This document shows, one piece after another, positions 34,801 through 43,000 of a DNA stretch of 64,000 nucleotides; the first letter of the stretch is position 1, and every line of letters starts with the position of its first letter. The notes beneath the pieces were generated by a model that saw only the letters and a program-made list of their open reading frames with translations, did not search any database and was not told where the DNA came from. Source of the stretch: a virus; the IMG/VR virus record IMGVR_UViG_3300017743_000002, positions 38,381 to 102,380 of that record; one strand, 5' to 3'. The translations under genes were made by a program, and so were the position numbers.

Positions 34801-37800
34801 GTGTTAAAAATGATGATATCTCATGTATAGATGCTGAAAATTGTCCGAATGTACCTATTGGTAAAAATGTTACTGGGTCAACTGCTTGTTCATTATATTG
34901 TTCAACATATTGTAATTCCGTTCCACCTTTGTATGCTCTGAGTAAAGTTCCAGCATTATCAAAATAAGTTGTACCATCAACTTCAACAGTTACTGAAGAT
35001 GCTGGATTTGATAATACTACTGAGTATGCAGCTGAACCTTCTGCTATACCAGATAGAGTTACACTATCAGTATCCACTATTGTTCCAGCAGAGTTACCAT
35101 CTCTTAATTCAACTGTAAATGTTTTTGTTGAACCAGTAGCTGGTAAATCACCAACAGTTGCTGTATTATTTGTAGATGATGCCTGTACCGTAGAACCATC
35201 AACATTTAAGAATTTAAAGAAAGCAGAACCAGTTACATTTATTGCGGTTGCTGATAATACAATATCACCCGAAGGTGCTACTTTAACACCATCACCATCA
35301 TAAATAACAGTATCACTACTAGCTACTAAACTAACCTTTCTTGCAGCAGTTCCATCATTTACTTTTGAAAATGTTTGTGTTTTTGAAACTATTCTCGGAA
35401 CACCAGCTACACCAGCAGTCAATGAATAAGGATAAACCTTAAAGTTATATGTAATACTAGCAGATGGTTGGTTGTTTGCCAATCCACCAAATCCTTTAAA
35501 GTGTAATACTTCTCCACCAGATGAAGATATACTACCAGATACACTTAAATCTCTAAATGAAGATGATAGTTCACTAAATTCTATGTTTGATGCTGATATG
35601 GATGCAGTTACGAATGTACCTGGTCTACCACCATCGTATTCATCATAGAAGAAGAACTCATCGTCTTGTTTTATAAATACTTCAGTTGTTGCGCTTGAAT
35701 AATCAGAAACAAATCCTATTTCATCTGCATTTAATGCGTTAGCAATTGGGTCTAATGTTACTTCAATTGGACCACCACCATCTACTATCTTTGTAAACTT
35801 TTGTATTTTACTTGCAGTTACTAATGATGCAGTAAAGTATGGAAATATATTAAAATCAAATTGTACACTTGCACTTAGTGCTGACATTGTTTCGAATCCA
35901 GACAAACTCATTGTTGTTGTTGAATCACCAACTAAGGTTTCGAAAACTATATTAGTAGGTACAACCGATGTTGTTGTAAATGTACCAGGATTACCACTAC
36001 CAGTATTTATTAAAAATAAATCACCTTGTGTTATTTGTACATCGGTATCAGCTAATCCATAGTTGTAAACATCACCTTTATGATTTGAACCCAATGCTAT
36101 TGGATTTGGGTCTATATCAATAACAATAGAATCTTGACCAGGTAAACCATCAGGCGTAATAAAGAATGTTTTATTTGCAGTTACAGATGCTGAAGTAATT
36201 GGTTCAGTATATGTAAATTCAAAGTTTAATTGTTTTGTTTGAGTAGCAGTATAATATGGAACACTATCTCCAGGTACACCACTATCTATTGAATCACCAA
36301 CAACATTAGTAACAGCTACTGTTATTGTATCATCAAATGCACCAGTATCATAAAATACAAATAACTCAGGTAGTTCAGTTAAAGGTTGAATCGATGCCGA
36401 TGGTTTTACAACCAAACTAGCAGTTAACGGATTCAACGTACTACCTCTTTGTTGGAATGATGATGTTACAATTATCTGAGTCGGGTCAAATGAGAATGCT
36501 TCTCTTGGTTTATACTTTATATTAAATTGGTCTGCGGTTGAGGTTACCAAACCAGGATTCAAACCATCTTTTAAATCAGTTAGAATTTCAGATGTTAAAA
36601 TAGATTCGGTTGTTGGTCCATCCATAAGATAAACTGTCAACTCATTATCAATTGCATCTCTATCAAAGATAGCATTATAATCAATTTCACCACTACCAGT
36701 TTCACCAGCGGTTACACCTTCTAAGAAATCAGGATTTGTGATTGCTTGTGAAAGTGATACATATGTATTTACTTCAGTTAATCCATCTAATGAAGATGAA
36801 AGTACATGAAGTTTAGCTTCAGAAAAATCTTTTTCTAATCCACTTCTTAAATTTATACGATTTATACCATCAACCCTTACTGCTTGAATCTCTAATGTTT
36901 TTGATTCTTTGTTTTTAATTTGTAATCCTCTAAATGGTACTATCTCAAAACTAACTCCACCTTTACCATCTTCAACTCTACTAATTATGAAGGTATCAGA
37001 AACACCTTCTATGGCACCAGTATATCTAATAAATTGTACTGAGATATCATCTCTTGAACCTGTGAAATCTTCTACTCTCAAAAATGGTTCTCTACCACCA
37101 TCTACATCCCAATTAGTTAAGTAACCAGGATAAATACCACCAACATATTGTGATGATGATAATAAGTTACCAAATGAATCAAACGCACCAGATGTATAAG
37201 TTATAGAACCAGTTACCAATGTAGTCTCAACATCAATTGCTATTGTTAGAGGTGGTACTGCGTTAGCTGGATTTGATGCTGAATCAAATGAGAAATATAA
37301 ATTATCAGGTGTAATTTCTATATCCTTTTCAAATAAGTTTGTGTTACCACCACTAAATGTTTTTGTATCTTCAACTCTAACAGGAATAAAATTATTATTG
37401 ATATCATAAAATTCAAATCGATAATCAAATGTTTCGGTTACTAAGAATTTTGGTACTTGTTGAACGAATGTAATTTCATCAGGCGAAAATGAAGTTTCTT
37501 GAGATGCTTTTAAACTAACATTGTTTACATACCAATCACTACCACTTACTTCAAAGTATAATCGTGCAGAATCAAAAGTATCTGCTATAATATTTTCATT
37601 GATATTTGTTTTTTGTAAAATACCATTTGATGAATTAATTGTTGTTATTGTTTGTGATGTTGGTGTACTACCATTAGAACCACTTAAAAATACTTTTAAA
37701 TAATCACCAGAAGTATTTTCTCCTTTTCTTACATTAAAATCTAAAGTATATTCTACACCATTCTGAATTGAAAAACTTTCAGTAGTAAAGAAAAAGTTAT

Positions 37801-38944
37801 CAGGTGATGAATTTAATTTTGCTGAGTTATATAATACATCTTGATTAAATGTTACATTAAAATCATTTGATGATGTTACCCAATATTCATCTATTACTGG
37901 TTGTGTGAAGAATCCATAAGGTTCTTCTTTTTTAGCGAAGGTTGTTATATCTCTTAATACCTCATTTGATTCTAATTGTATTTCTTGCACAAATTCGAAA
38001 TCAGTTAAGTTTGATTGAGACCTTCTAAATACTTTTACTCTTGCAGCATCACCTACAAAAGTTTTCATATCAGTAATACTAATCTTAGCAAATGAACCAG
38101 TTAGTGCAGTTGCTAAATCAGCTACATTTTCTATATATGGAAATTCTAATGAATAACTTTCATTTGTAAATGATGTTACAATATTGTTTTCCGCATATGG
38201 AGGAGATACAATTATTTCATTTTCATTTACAATTTCTTTAATTTTTGGAGCATAATTAATATTATCAAATGTAATGATTTCCTCATCAATTGAACCTGTC
38301 CATTTATTTCCACTCTTAATTTTTAATCTATAATTTGTAGGTAATGTAAAATTACTTAAATCAGTTCCTGCGTTTGGAACCAATGGAATACCATCTACTA
38401 CTCCAGTTTGTGTTACTACTGGTGGATTATCACTAAAGATTGGTTTTACTATTTCATCTATGGTAACCTCAGGTCTACGATAGAATCTAACTTTATCTTC
38501 GTTAGCTAATAGTTTATTGATTTGAAAGGTTCTTTCCCACTTAACATTATAGGCACCTTTCCATTGATTTGGAACTTCTCGTTTTACACCATTATCATCA
38601 TACTCCTTTAGTTCACCTAAAACAGTAATCTTACCCAATCCAATTGGAGTATCATTATAAATGTAAACAGCTATTAGTTTAGATATACCCTCATAGTATT
38701 CTGGAATACCATTACCTGGTTCAAAATAGATTGGGTTTCCAGCAACATCTAAAAGTTCAATCTTTATTTCAGTTGATTCTTTTAGGTATTCTGAACCCTC
38801 TATTAAAAATCCATTCTTACCACCAGTAAATGTATCCTTAAATTCGGTTATTCTAAAGTAATCCGAATTTGGAGTTTCATCTTCTATGAATGTCTGAAAT
38901 GATGATAAGTTTTGTTCGGGTGAATATTTTTTTATTCTTGCCAT
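28871..38944 (-). CDS. Giant tail-fibre-like protein (3357 aa) with embedded Hint domain
   Basis: This very long, Ser/Thr/Gly-rich protein resembles marine T4-like phage fibre proteins at its N-terminus (MARIKKYSPEQNLSSFQTFI, then YNDTPIGLGKITVLGELKEY). The shaft holds many beta-sandwich/Ig-like segments, including two tandem ~125-residue modules at about 940-1195 (both with a TFVTAS/TFTTTS segment and ending in KVNDG or KIVDGG) and a related one near 2068. Around 2450-2520 is a fibre-like IGQWVITPRELDSNG region. Residues 2876-3025 are a Hint domain, and a final ~330-residue region (WNQQNFSYGQSNQG, later FREGWMRELNGTPIG) is probably the receptor-binding tip. It is the neighbour of the glycosylation operon. 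Start ATG at 38944; a TATTTATA element lies 26 bases upstream. Confidence 0.85.
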   Translation of the reverse strand: MARIKKYSPEQNLSSFQTFIEDETPNSDYFRITEFKDTFTGGKNGFLIEGSEYLKESTEIKIELLDVAGNPIYFEPGNGIPEYYEGISKLIAVYIYNDTPIGLGKITVLGELKEYDDNGVKREVPNQWKGAYNVKWERTFQINKLLANEDKVRFYRRPEVTIDEIVKPIFSDNPPVVTQTGVVDGIPLVPNAGTDLSNFTLPTNYRLKIKSGNKWTGSIDEEIITFDNINYAPKIKEIVNENEIIVSPPYAENNIVTSFTNESYSLEFPYIENVADLATALTGSFAKISITDMKTFVGDAARVKVFRRSQSNLTDFEFVQEIQLESNEVLRDITTFAKKEEPYGFFTQPVIDEYWVTSSNDFNVTFNQDVLYNSAKLNSSPDNFFFTTESFSIQNGVEYTLDFNVRKGENTSGDYLKVFLSGSNGSTPTSQTITTINSSNGILQKTNINENIIADTFDSARLYFEVSGSDWYVNNVSLKASQETSFSPDEITFVQQVPKFLVTETFDYRFEFYDINNNFIPVRVEDTKTFSGGNTNLFEKDIEITPDNLYFSFDSASNPANAVPPLTIAIDVETTLVTGSITYTSGAFDSFGNLLSSSQYVGGIYPGYLTNWDVDGGREPFLRVEDFTGSRDDISVQFIRYTGAIEGVSDTFIISRVEDGKGGVSFEIVPFRGLQIKNKESKTLEIQAVRVDGINRINLRSGLEKDFSEAKLHVLSSSLDGLTEVNTYVSLSQAITNPDFLEGVTAGETGSGEIDYNAIFDRDAIDNELTVYLMDGPTTESILTSEILTDLKDGLNPGLVTSTADQFNIKYKPREAFSFDPTQIIVTSSFQQRGSTLNPLTASLVVKPSASIQPLTELPELFVFYDTGAFDDTITVAVTNVVGDSIDSGVPGDSVPYYTATQTKQLNFEFTYTEPITSASVTANKTFFITPDGLPGQDSIVIDIDPNPIALGSNHKGDVYNYGLADTDVQITQGDLFLINTGSGNPGTFTTTSVVPTNIVFETLVGDSTTTMSLSGFETMSALSASVQFDFNIFPYFTASLVTASKIQKFTKIVDGGGPIEVTLDPIANALNADEIGFVSDYSSATTEVFIKQDDEFFFYDEYDGGRPGTFVTASISASNIEFSELSSSFRDLSVSGSISSSGGEVLHFKGFGGLANNQPSASITYNFKVYPYSLTAGVAGVPRIVSKTQTFSKVNDGTAARKVSLVASSDTVIYDGDGVKVAPSGDIVLSATAINVTGSAFFKFLNVDGSTVQASSTNNTATVGDLPATGSTKTFTVELRDGNSAGTIVDTDSVTLSGIAEGSAAYSVVLSNPASSVTVEVDGTTYFDNAGTLLRAYKGGTELQYVEQYNEQAVDPVTFLPIGTFGQFSASIHEISSFLTQGTLRDSKEIVSSSGELYASSSAVTNWNSPQQNTQGFIVFKIDFENGRGEQFVQQSFSTVFEGATGPGIVVRGEWDEEIAYIFDLTQKRRDAVFREISDEVHYWATTEELINKSEYTEESDGLGNDDGIYTAQPVYSAGPPATQEGDIDAGGWQYLGQQDFFVAAKLAIFEESFVKNTINVGEPPPGNVNANIAIVGGTDEPYIAVGQTGTQGFGQPGAFLGVTNDMGGAGAGTNSTSGILSLTGTNNGGSYNQLKWDGETLTIRGSIRQTSAGATEPTLRGIWATATVYAADDLVIYNGQSWTANSAHTSDVSGDATDGPPAVGPWTAASGTGKTVSLSANTFVIAYDQNGNNPSPSSINVFASSSNFIDPYFKFTGGGTNFTDETTFTDGSDTNNDIVSSIDLSGTTISDMPLQFRVGVADGGLSGQDQTELISDVINIFGVKPGSDTEPNFFITPTAGGTQIKNSSGNITLQVQKADLNGVANITSGTDARIYDGNTLLAVQTGVTDAGNGVVYNPTIDKDFINGTKTLLLKDGSTPTPQVLDSITLLDVTDGLGGGSFIASNLKTSRDSITNIYTPTTLTVQASFYDTSGTEYTKNVTITPNWSGTVDQMKIGTATGASQITITADDGDGTSMTLGDTNYTDTKDVVVTAVFTDPATSQTTTINETFYIISDGADGVDGITVINTNQAHSLPASSAGVVSSYTNSGTEIRVFEGVTALTKVSSIGAGTGVYTITATQSPASTMNTPSFGGGGTTTATVADFTSMDNNEDTVTITYNISGIRLLGDAFTATTTQTLTKVKDGTDGADGDASGIVYAGAWKVGTNNTYNNPTEYLSGDLKYVVKYNDGSGDRFYTTEIEHYHRGDWVANTQDYAINDIIFNPVGTNGSDNTYYVANSSITGQSRTTNPQASSLWTSLGAASNLVPMNGGGGLQLDGDDAFAIFGAQFTSVATDILFAEDVYANRTINVGTGENNKPVISLNADTENGSASPFISIGQATQSFEEDGIFIGYPSGSAAPVLSLVSGSDFMIYNDGVIALSNAALLGTGSNSIIRGPGLQIGYDLTTQYTEVDNRSYNFTVTKDGIVNAVDAFIKGTIDANDGNIGQWVITPRELDSNGNPIDGTGGILQDDDGEIRFDPNVGEIQIYSASLVTQSLDYPATSSVTVQNSKFYIDYGDGAEEAPVIYLERSAYGDTGTGGTVQNRGYYFDLSDSSLDTHEFSFSMRENGIGTYGGRYNKSTTLTTSEYQQPFLIITSSADPGNAGAYIQIIPSASMESPWAGGNGLVGDPSSMEFWYYCENHVGMGNRTYIYNDGFAYDGVPEYTERVTIGSQDAFTETDAGGGTFTFAQSTSQHFYKNVIGISTTSQYGFLENASEDQNSIFSANVALDAGPVLLTDIDYPSLHLDATGIVEGEFNSPSPNYSPSVEGQVHGGNQIFGGNSYGSRAIYQYLELWNDDTSTLVATKYLSALNVYGANEAFYFWQASSSGGGGINSVVGTTEITLEDGNTKLAKDITLDDKILAWDSDTDKWVSARISKIKKSNVSEIYKVTIDGNEIEVSDSHKFWLFGNQKNSGQIIVSELYKYKLAGNPMTQDHLKLWVKDGDSKKKVAITNIRKIEKEEEVITFTVPNYVNYISNNIISHNVFGSLSWNQQNFSYGQSNQGLRTVAGGTSNFDVEIPNTGNYKVRFRINLRSRASTSVTVSANSSATTTTTYGVSNFVFDSDNTSAKGYLNNGSKSTVVPYQDTISIQKNNNFIEILPAGIQVVSGTGRFTRLHRRDQDATEVELVEVVDGAIKIESRNQISGGTSTNDKMALSIAGNIKPTPHAAYGDTSGWNLGASSNYFREGWMRELNGTPIGTMQLVAACYFGVSTSGNIEGPYNDHNVSSVTRASKGEFTVTLTSTTGFSLSSGLGFANGYGRNGSTDNGPGTNLGDNEFSFNTGVKVKTSNVEINVKDNNGDQDRDPNIVYFVLFSD
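29870..30319 (-). other. Hint (intein-like) domain within the giant fibre
   Basis: Residues 2876-3025 carry the intein/Hedgehog block order. Block A is SVVGTTEITLEDGN with Ser at position 1 instead of the usual Cys; block B is EVSDSHKFWLF with the His; blocks F/G are NYVNYISNNIISHN with the penultimate His and terminal Asn. The next residue is Val, not Cys/Ser/Thr, so ordinary splicing is unlikely; cleavage at the Asn or at the Ser is possible. The upstream flank is a GGGG hinge (SSSGGGGIN). There is no homing endonuclease insert (150 residues). Confidence 0.82.
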
Positions 38945-38969
38945 TAAGAAATAGTTCCGTTAATTCCAT

Positions 38970-38977
38970 TATAAATA
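38970..38977 (-). promoter_or_regulatory. Candidate late promoter element upstream of the giant fibre
   Basis: TATTTATA on the coding strand, 26 bases before the fibre ATG. It shares a 90-base intergenic region with the divergent ribbon-helix-helix gene. Confidence 0.45.
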
Positions 38978-39006
38978 TTTGAAAAAATTAATTTAGAATA
39001 TTTATT

Positions 39007-39032
39007 CTAAAGAAAACTAAAGAGTTCTAAAG
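39007..39032 (+). promoter_or_regulatory. Phased CTAAAG repeats: candidate operator of the RHH gene
   Basis: CTAAAG occurs at 39007, 39017 and 39027, exactly ten bases apart. The first and third lie in identical TTCTAAAGAA boxes (39005-39014 and 39025-39034); the last box ends directly before the ATG. One-helical-turn spacing of repeated half-sites is what MetJ/Arc-type proteins use, so autoregulation is a strong inference. Confidence 0.6.
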
Positions 39033-39034
39033 AA

Positions 39035-39202
39035 ATGAATAAAAAATATGCAATGTTACAAATTGATGCTGAAGTTCATCAATTATTAAAGTCCTTTTGT
39101 AGAGATAAAGGATACAAAATGAATGGGTTAGTAGAATCTCTTATAAAAGAAAAAGTATCACCAAAACAAACTCAACCACAAAACATTTTAAGGTCTAGCT
39201 AA
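39035..39202 (+). CDS. Ribbon-helix-helix (Arc/CopG-like) regulator, 55 aa, only plus-strand gene
   Basis: A 55-residue open frame on the plus strand starts MNKKYAMLQIDAEVHQLLKS, then FCRDKGYKMNGLVESLIKEK and a short polar tail. A beta strand (YAMLQIDA) followed by two helices with a GYKMN turn is the standard ribbon-helix-helix layout, a dimeric DNA-binding fold. It is transcribed divergently from the giant fibre and its stop overlaps the end of the dehydrogenase gene by eight bases. The ten-base-phased CTAAAG boxes directly upstream suggest self-control and possibly control of the fibre gene. No strong ribosome-binding sequence. Confidence 0.75.
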   Translation: MNKKYAMLQIDAEVHQLLKSFCRDKGYKMNGLVESLIKEKVSPKQTQPQNILRSS

Positions 39203-40025
39203 CCGCTCTACCTTTCATTTGTTCCCAATCTCTATTATTTCTAACCTTATCATTTGTTTGTTTGACTGCTTCTAAAACATTTGTAGTTGTTTTAAATCTA
39301 TTTGCTAAATGAATTAGTGCAGATAAATCTTTTGGGAAACAATGCCCACCATAACCAAAATCACCATCGTGACCAGGAACCATCCAATGTGATTTTCCTA
39401 ATCTTTCATCATAAGTTGCATATTCTACAACCTTATCATAATCTATATTTACCTTTTCACATAATTGATAAATTTCATTAGCAAATGATACTTTAGTTGA
39501 GAGGAATGTATTAGTTAAATATTTTACCATCTCAGCGTGGGTTGAATCGGTTTTAATTATATCTGCTTTAGGAAATACTTTTGAAAAGATTCGTTTTAAA
39601 GTTGTTGTTGCTGGTCTTGGTCCACCCAATATAATTCTTTTTTGATTATTATAATCTTCAACTGCATTTCTTTCAGTTAAAAACTCTGGATTAAATACGA
39701 CTTGTATATGTTTAGGTGTTATCTTATTAAAAGATGCAACTGTTAATGGTGGTACTGTTGATTTGATTACAACCACCTTTCGTTGGTTTAAGTTAATTAT
39801 TTTTCCTAAGATACTTGCTACAATTGAAATATCACATTCACCTGTTCCCATATGCATAGGTGTTGGTAAACAAAGGAATAGTACATTACAACTTAATACT
39901 TCTTCTTCGGTTGCTGTTGCTTTTGTTTCATCTAAATCATATGTTAATATTTGATAATATTTTTTAAACTTCTGATAAACTGCATTACCAACAAACCCTT
40001 GTCCTATTATTCCTATTTTATTCAT
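39195..40025 (-). CDS. ugd: Compact UDP-glucose/GDP-mannose dehydrogenase family enzyme
   Basis: The 276-residue protein has the N-terminal Rossmann motif GIIGQGFVGNA (residues 5-15), the FNPEFLTER substrate motif at 111-119 and the catalytic GGHCFPKD with Cys229 at 226-233. These are the signatures of NAD-dependent UDP-glucose 6-dehydrogenases that make UDP-glucuronate. Family members are about 390-450 residues; this one ends at the central helix (EAVKQTNDKVR) and lacks the C-terminal UDP-binding domain, so substrate binding must differ or it is partial in function. It could supply uronic acid for the glycan made by the nearby glycosyltransferases. It overlaps the convergent plus-strand regulator gene by eight bases. 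Confidence 0.85.
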   Translation of the reverse strand: MNKIGIIGQGFVGNAVYQKFKKYYQILTYDLDETKATATEEEVLSCNVLFLCLPTPMHMGTGECDISIVASILGKIINLNQRKVVVIKSTVPPLTVASFNKITPKHIQVVFNPEFLTERNAVEDYNNQKRIILGGPRPATTTLKRIFSKVFPKADIIKTDSTHAEMVKYLTNTFLSTKVSFANEIYQLCEKVNIDYDKVVEYATYDERLGKSHWMVPGHDGDFGYGGHCFPKDLSALIHLANRFKTTTNVLEAVKQTNDKVRNNRDWEQMKGRAVS

Positions 40026-40027
40026 TA

Positions 40028-43000
40028 CTAAAATTTAATGTTACTGAATCCATTTACTTTTTTAATTTCCATAAGGGAATCTACTACATCTCTCATTGAA
40101 TCAATATGTGATATAATCATCACAAAATCAAATTGTGTTTTCAAATATGCAAACAACATATACAATGATGTTAGATTCTCATTATCTAATGTTCCAAACC
40201 CTTCATCAATTACTAAGAAGTTAGGGCGAGGAAGATTACATACATTGATTAGAGCGATTCTAATGGCTAATCCACTAATGAACCTCTCCATACCACTACA
40301 CATCTCTAAACTCCATTTCTGGTCATCATAAACGATGTTAGCGTTAACGTTCTTACCATCCATCTCTAATTGTAATCCAAACTCTACGATTTGACCTAAG
40401 ATATTGTTTACTTCACCTTCAATCATTGGTAATGCTTTGGAAATCAGTTCATACGATACACCATCTTTTCCTAAAGCGTTCAGATAATATTCGTACAATC
40501 CAAATTGTTCTTCTAACTTAGATACTTCATCTATTCTATCTTCGATAGTTTTCTTTTGATTCTTTAAAGAAGATACTGAACCATTTAGTACTAATATATC
40601 TGCTTCACTATTTGATAAGATTTGTTTTGATTTGCCTAACTTATGTCTTACATCAACAATCTCATCTCTAAGTTCTTTATTCTTATTAATTTGTTTTTCA
40701 TTATCCAAATAATCCTCAATAAGTTGTGTAACTTGAAGAAGTTCGTTATTTAGTTTGATTTCTTGAGTTTCGAATGTTGATAACTTGTTGATAAGTATGT
40801 TAATATCTCTACTTACTTTGTTTTCATCTTCTTTAAGTTTATTCAACTTTTTATATTCTAACTCAAATGGAGCTAACTCTTTTCGTTTAGATACCAACTC
40901 AGATTGTTTGTTTTCTAAATCACTTAGTTCTGATTTGATGGTTTCCAATTCACTCTCTACCTTTTCTTTTTGCTCTAAGATAGTTTGTGAGTTCTCCATA
41001 CAAATATCACAATCTTCATTGTATTTGTGGGAATCCAAATGTTGTTTTCTCTCATTAAAGGATTCACTCTTTATAAGGTGTTTTTCAATATTGTTTTCAA
41101 CGAGTGTAAGTTCATATCCCACCTCATTATATTCCGCTAGACCCTCATCAATTTTATCCTCATCAAATGAATCTATTTTTTCTTCTAATTGGATTTGGGT
41201 TTCCTCAAACTCTCCAATCTTAGATTGTATCTTATCTCTTTGAGATAACAATTCGGTTAACGAAGTTTCCGAAGTCGATTTTTTGTTTTGTAATTCTTCT
41301 AAAGAATAGTTATCGGATTTAACTTTTACAATCTTTTCGTTGAGAGAGATTAATTTCTGATTGTGCTTTTCTACTACTTCTTTAGCAGTAGTTAAACTAA
41401 CTTCTTCTAATTTGTATTCAGCTTCTGCTCTCTTTAAATCAATTTGTATATCAGCTAATTGTTGAGTAAAATCATCTCTCTTAAACTTTCGTATTAAGGA
41501 AGCGTTATCTCTATTCTCATTATAAGCATGTGAGTAAAGTTTATCAAAGATATCCACACCCATAAATTGAGCAAGGATTTCTTTTCTCTCACTTTGTGAT
41601 TTATCAATGAATAGGGAATTGTTACCTTGAAGTGAAAGTGTAGTTAGTACAAAATCTTCATACGTTCCTAAGTATTGTTGAATGATGGAGTTGGTATCCC
41701 TCCGTTGCTCTCCATTCAAGGAGTGGATACCACCCTCATCCTCTCTCCAAAAGGATACATCTACTTTTAGATTTTTCCCTTTGTTGATTAACTTTGCTCT
41801 TCTCTCAATAAAGTAATCTACATCTTCTATTTGAAAGTGTAATTTACAATAGAAGTTACCCTTTCTATTATTAAGAATGTTCTTTGCTATATAGGTTCTA
41901 CTTGTTTTGTCGAATATAAAAAAGGATAGTGCATCGAATAAAGATGATTTACCTGAAGCATTAGGAGCGAATATACCTACTATACCATTAGTGTTTTCAA
42001 ATCTTATCTTATTGTTCTCACCATAGGAAAACATATTAGAAAATTCAAATTGCTTAGGAACCCATTGTATATTAGGTGTTACATCATCATCAACTAACTT
42101 TGTGTTGATTTGTCTGTTGATTTGTTTTATCTTATCAATAGTATCATCATCTGCCAAATATTGTCTTTCCAAATAATCTTTAATCAGTTCATTTTGGAAT
42201 TCAACATCTCTCACATTTCCAATTGCTAACTTATCATCAAAGTTACCAGTCTTTTGTTTAGATAAAGTATCCATTCGAGTAACAGTGAACTCTTGTACTT
42301 TATATTGTTTTTTAATTTTTGTTAATGCCTTTTTAATCTGAGAAGGGTCAGTATTTGAAACTCTAACTCTTAATCTAGGTTTCTTTGGCATATTAGTAAC
42401 TGTTGGAACTACACCATTGTTTACATCTAATGTATAGAAACCATAATCGTTTGGTAAATCAACCTCTTCGAATGTTCTACTTTCAACATCCCATAATAGA
42501 TAACCATGCTTCTCTAATGATTCGCCGTGGTTTTGTTGAATCATAGAACCAGCATATGCAATGGTTGATGAACCTAATGTTTGTCTTTTATGGATATCAC
42601 CTAACATCACCATATCGAATCCTTCAAACATATCAGTTGTGAAAGAGTTAGATGATACAGTATATCCTATATCAGTTTGTGCTAAATTAACGGGTCCGTG
42701 GAATAAACAAATAGTATTCTCACCTTCTACCACTTCTGCCTTTGGCCAATTCTCTTTGTTATCGAGTATCGAATAAACCACAAAAGTAATGTTATGGAAG
42801 GGATACACACCAGTATCTTTGAGGTAGTGGATTCTATCATTTTCTAAGTTTTCTACAATTGGAGTGAGTACATCCAATCTATAATTGTTGTTTAAGTTAC
42901 AATCGTGATTACCAGTGATTAAGAATGTATGTTTTCTATTTGCACACTCAGTTAAGAACCAACTGATTTCTCTGATTAACTCAGGACTCATTTCAGTTTT

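Noticed and set aside
40785-41243. 152-codon plus-strand frame over the Rad50 coiled coil
   Set aside because: Antisense shadow of coiled-coil codons (Ser/Leu-rich), without start signals.
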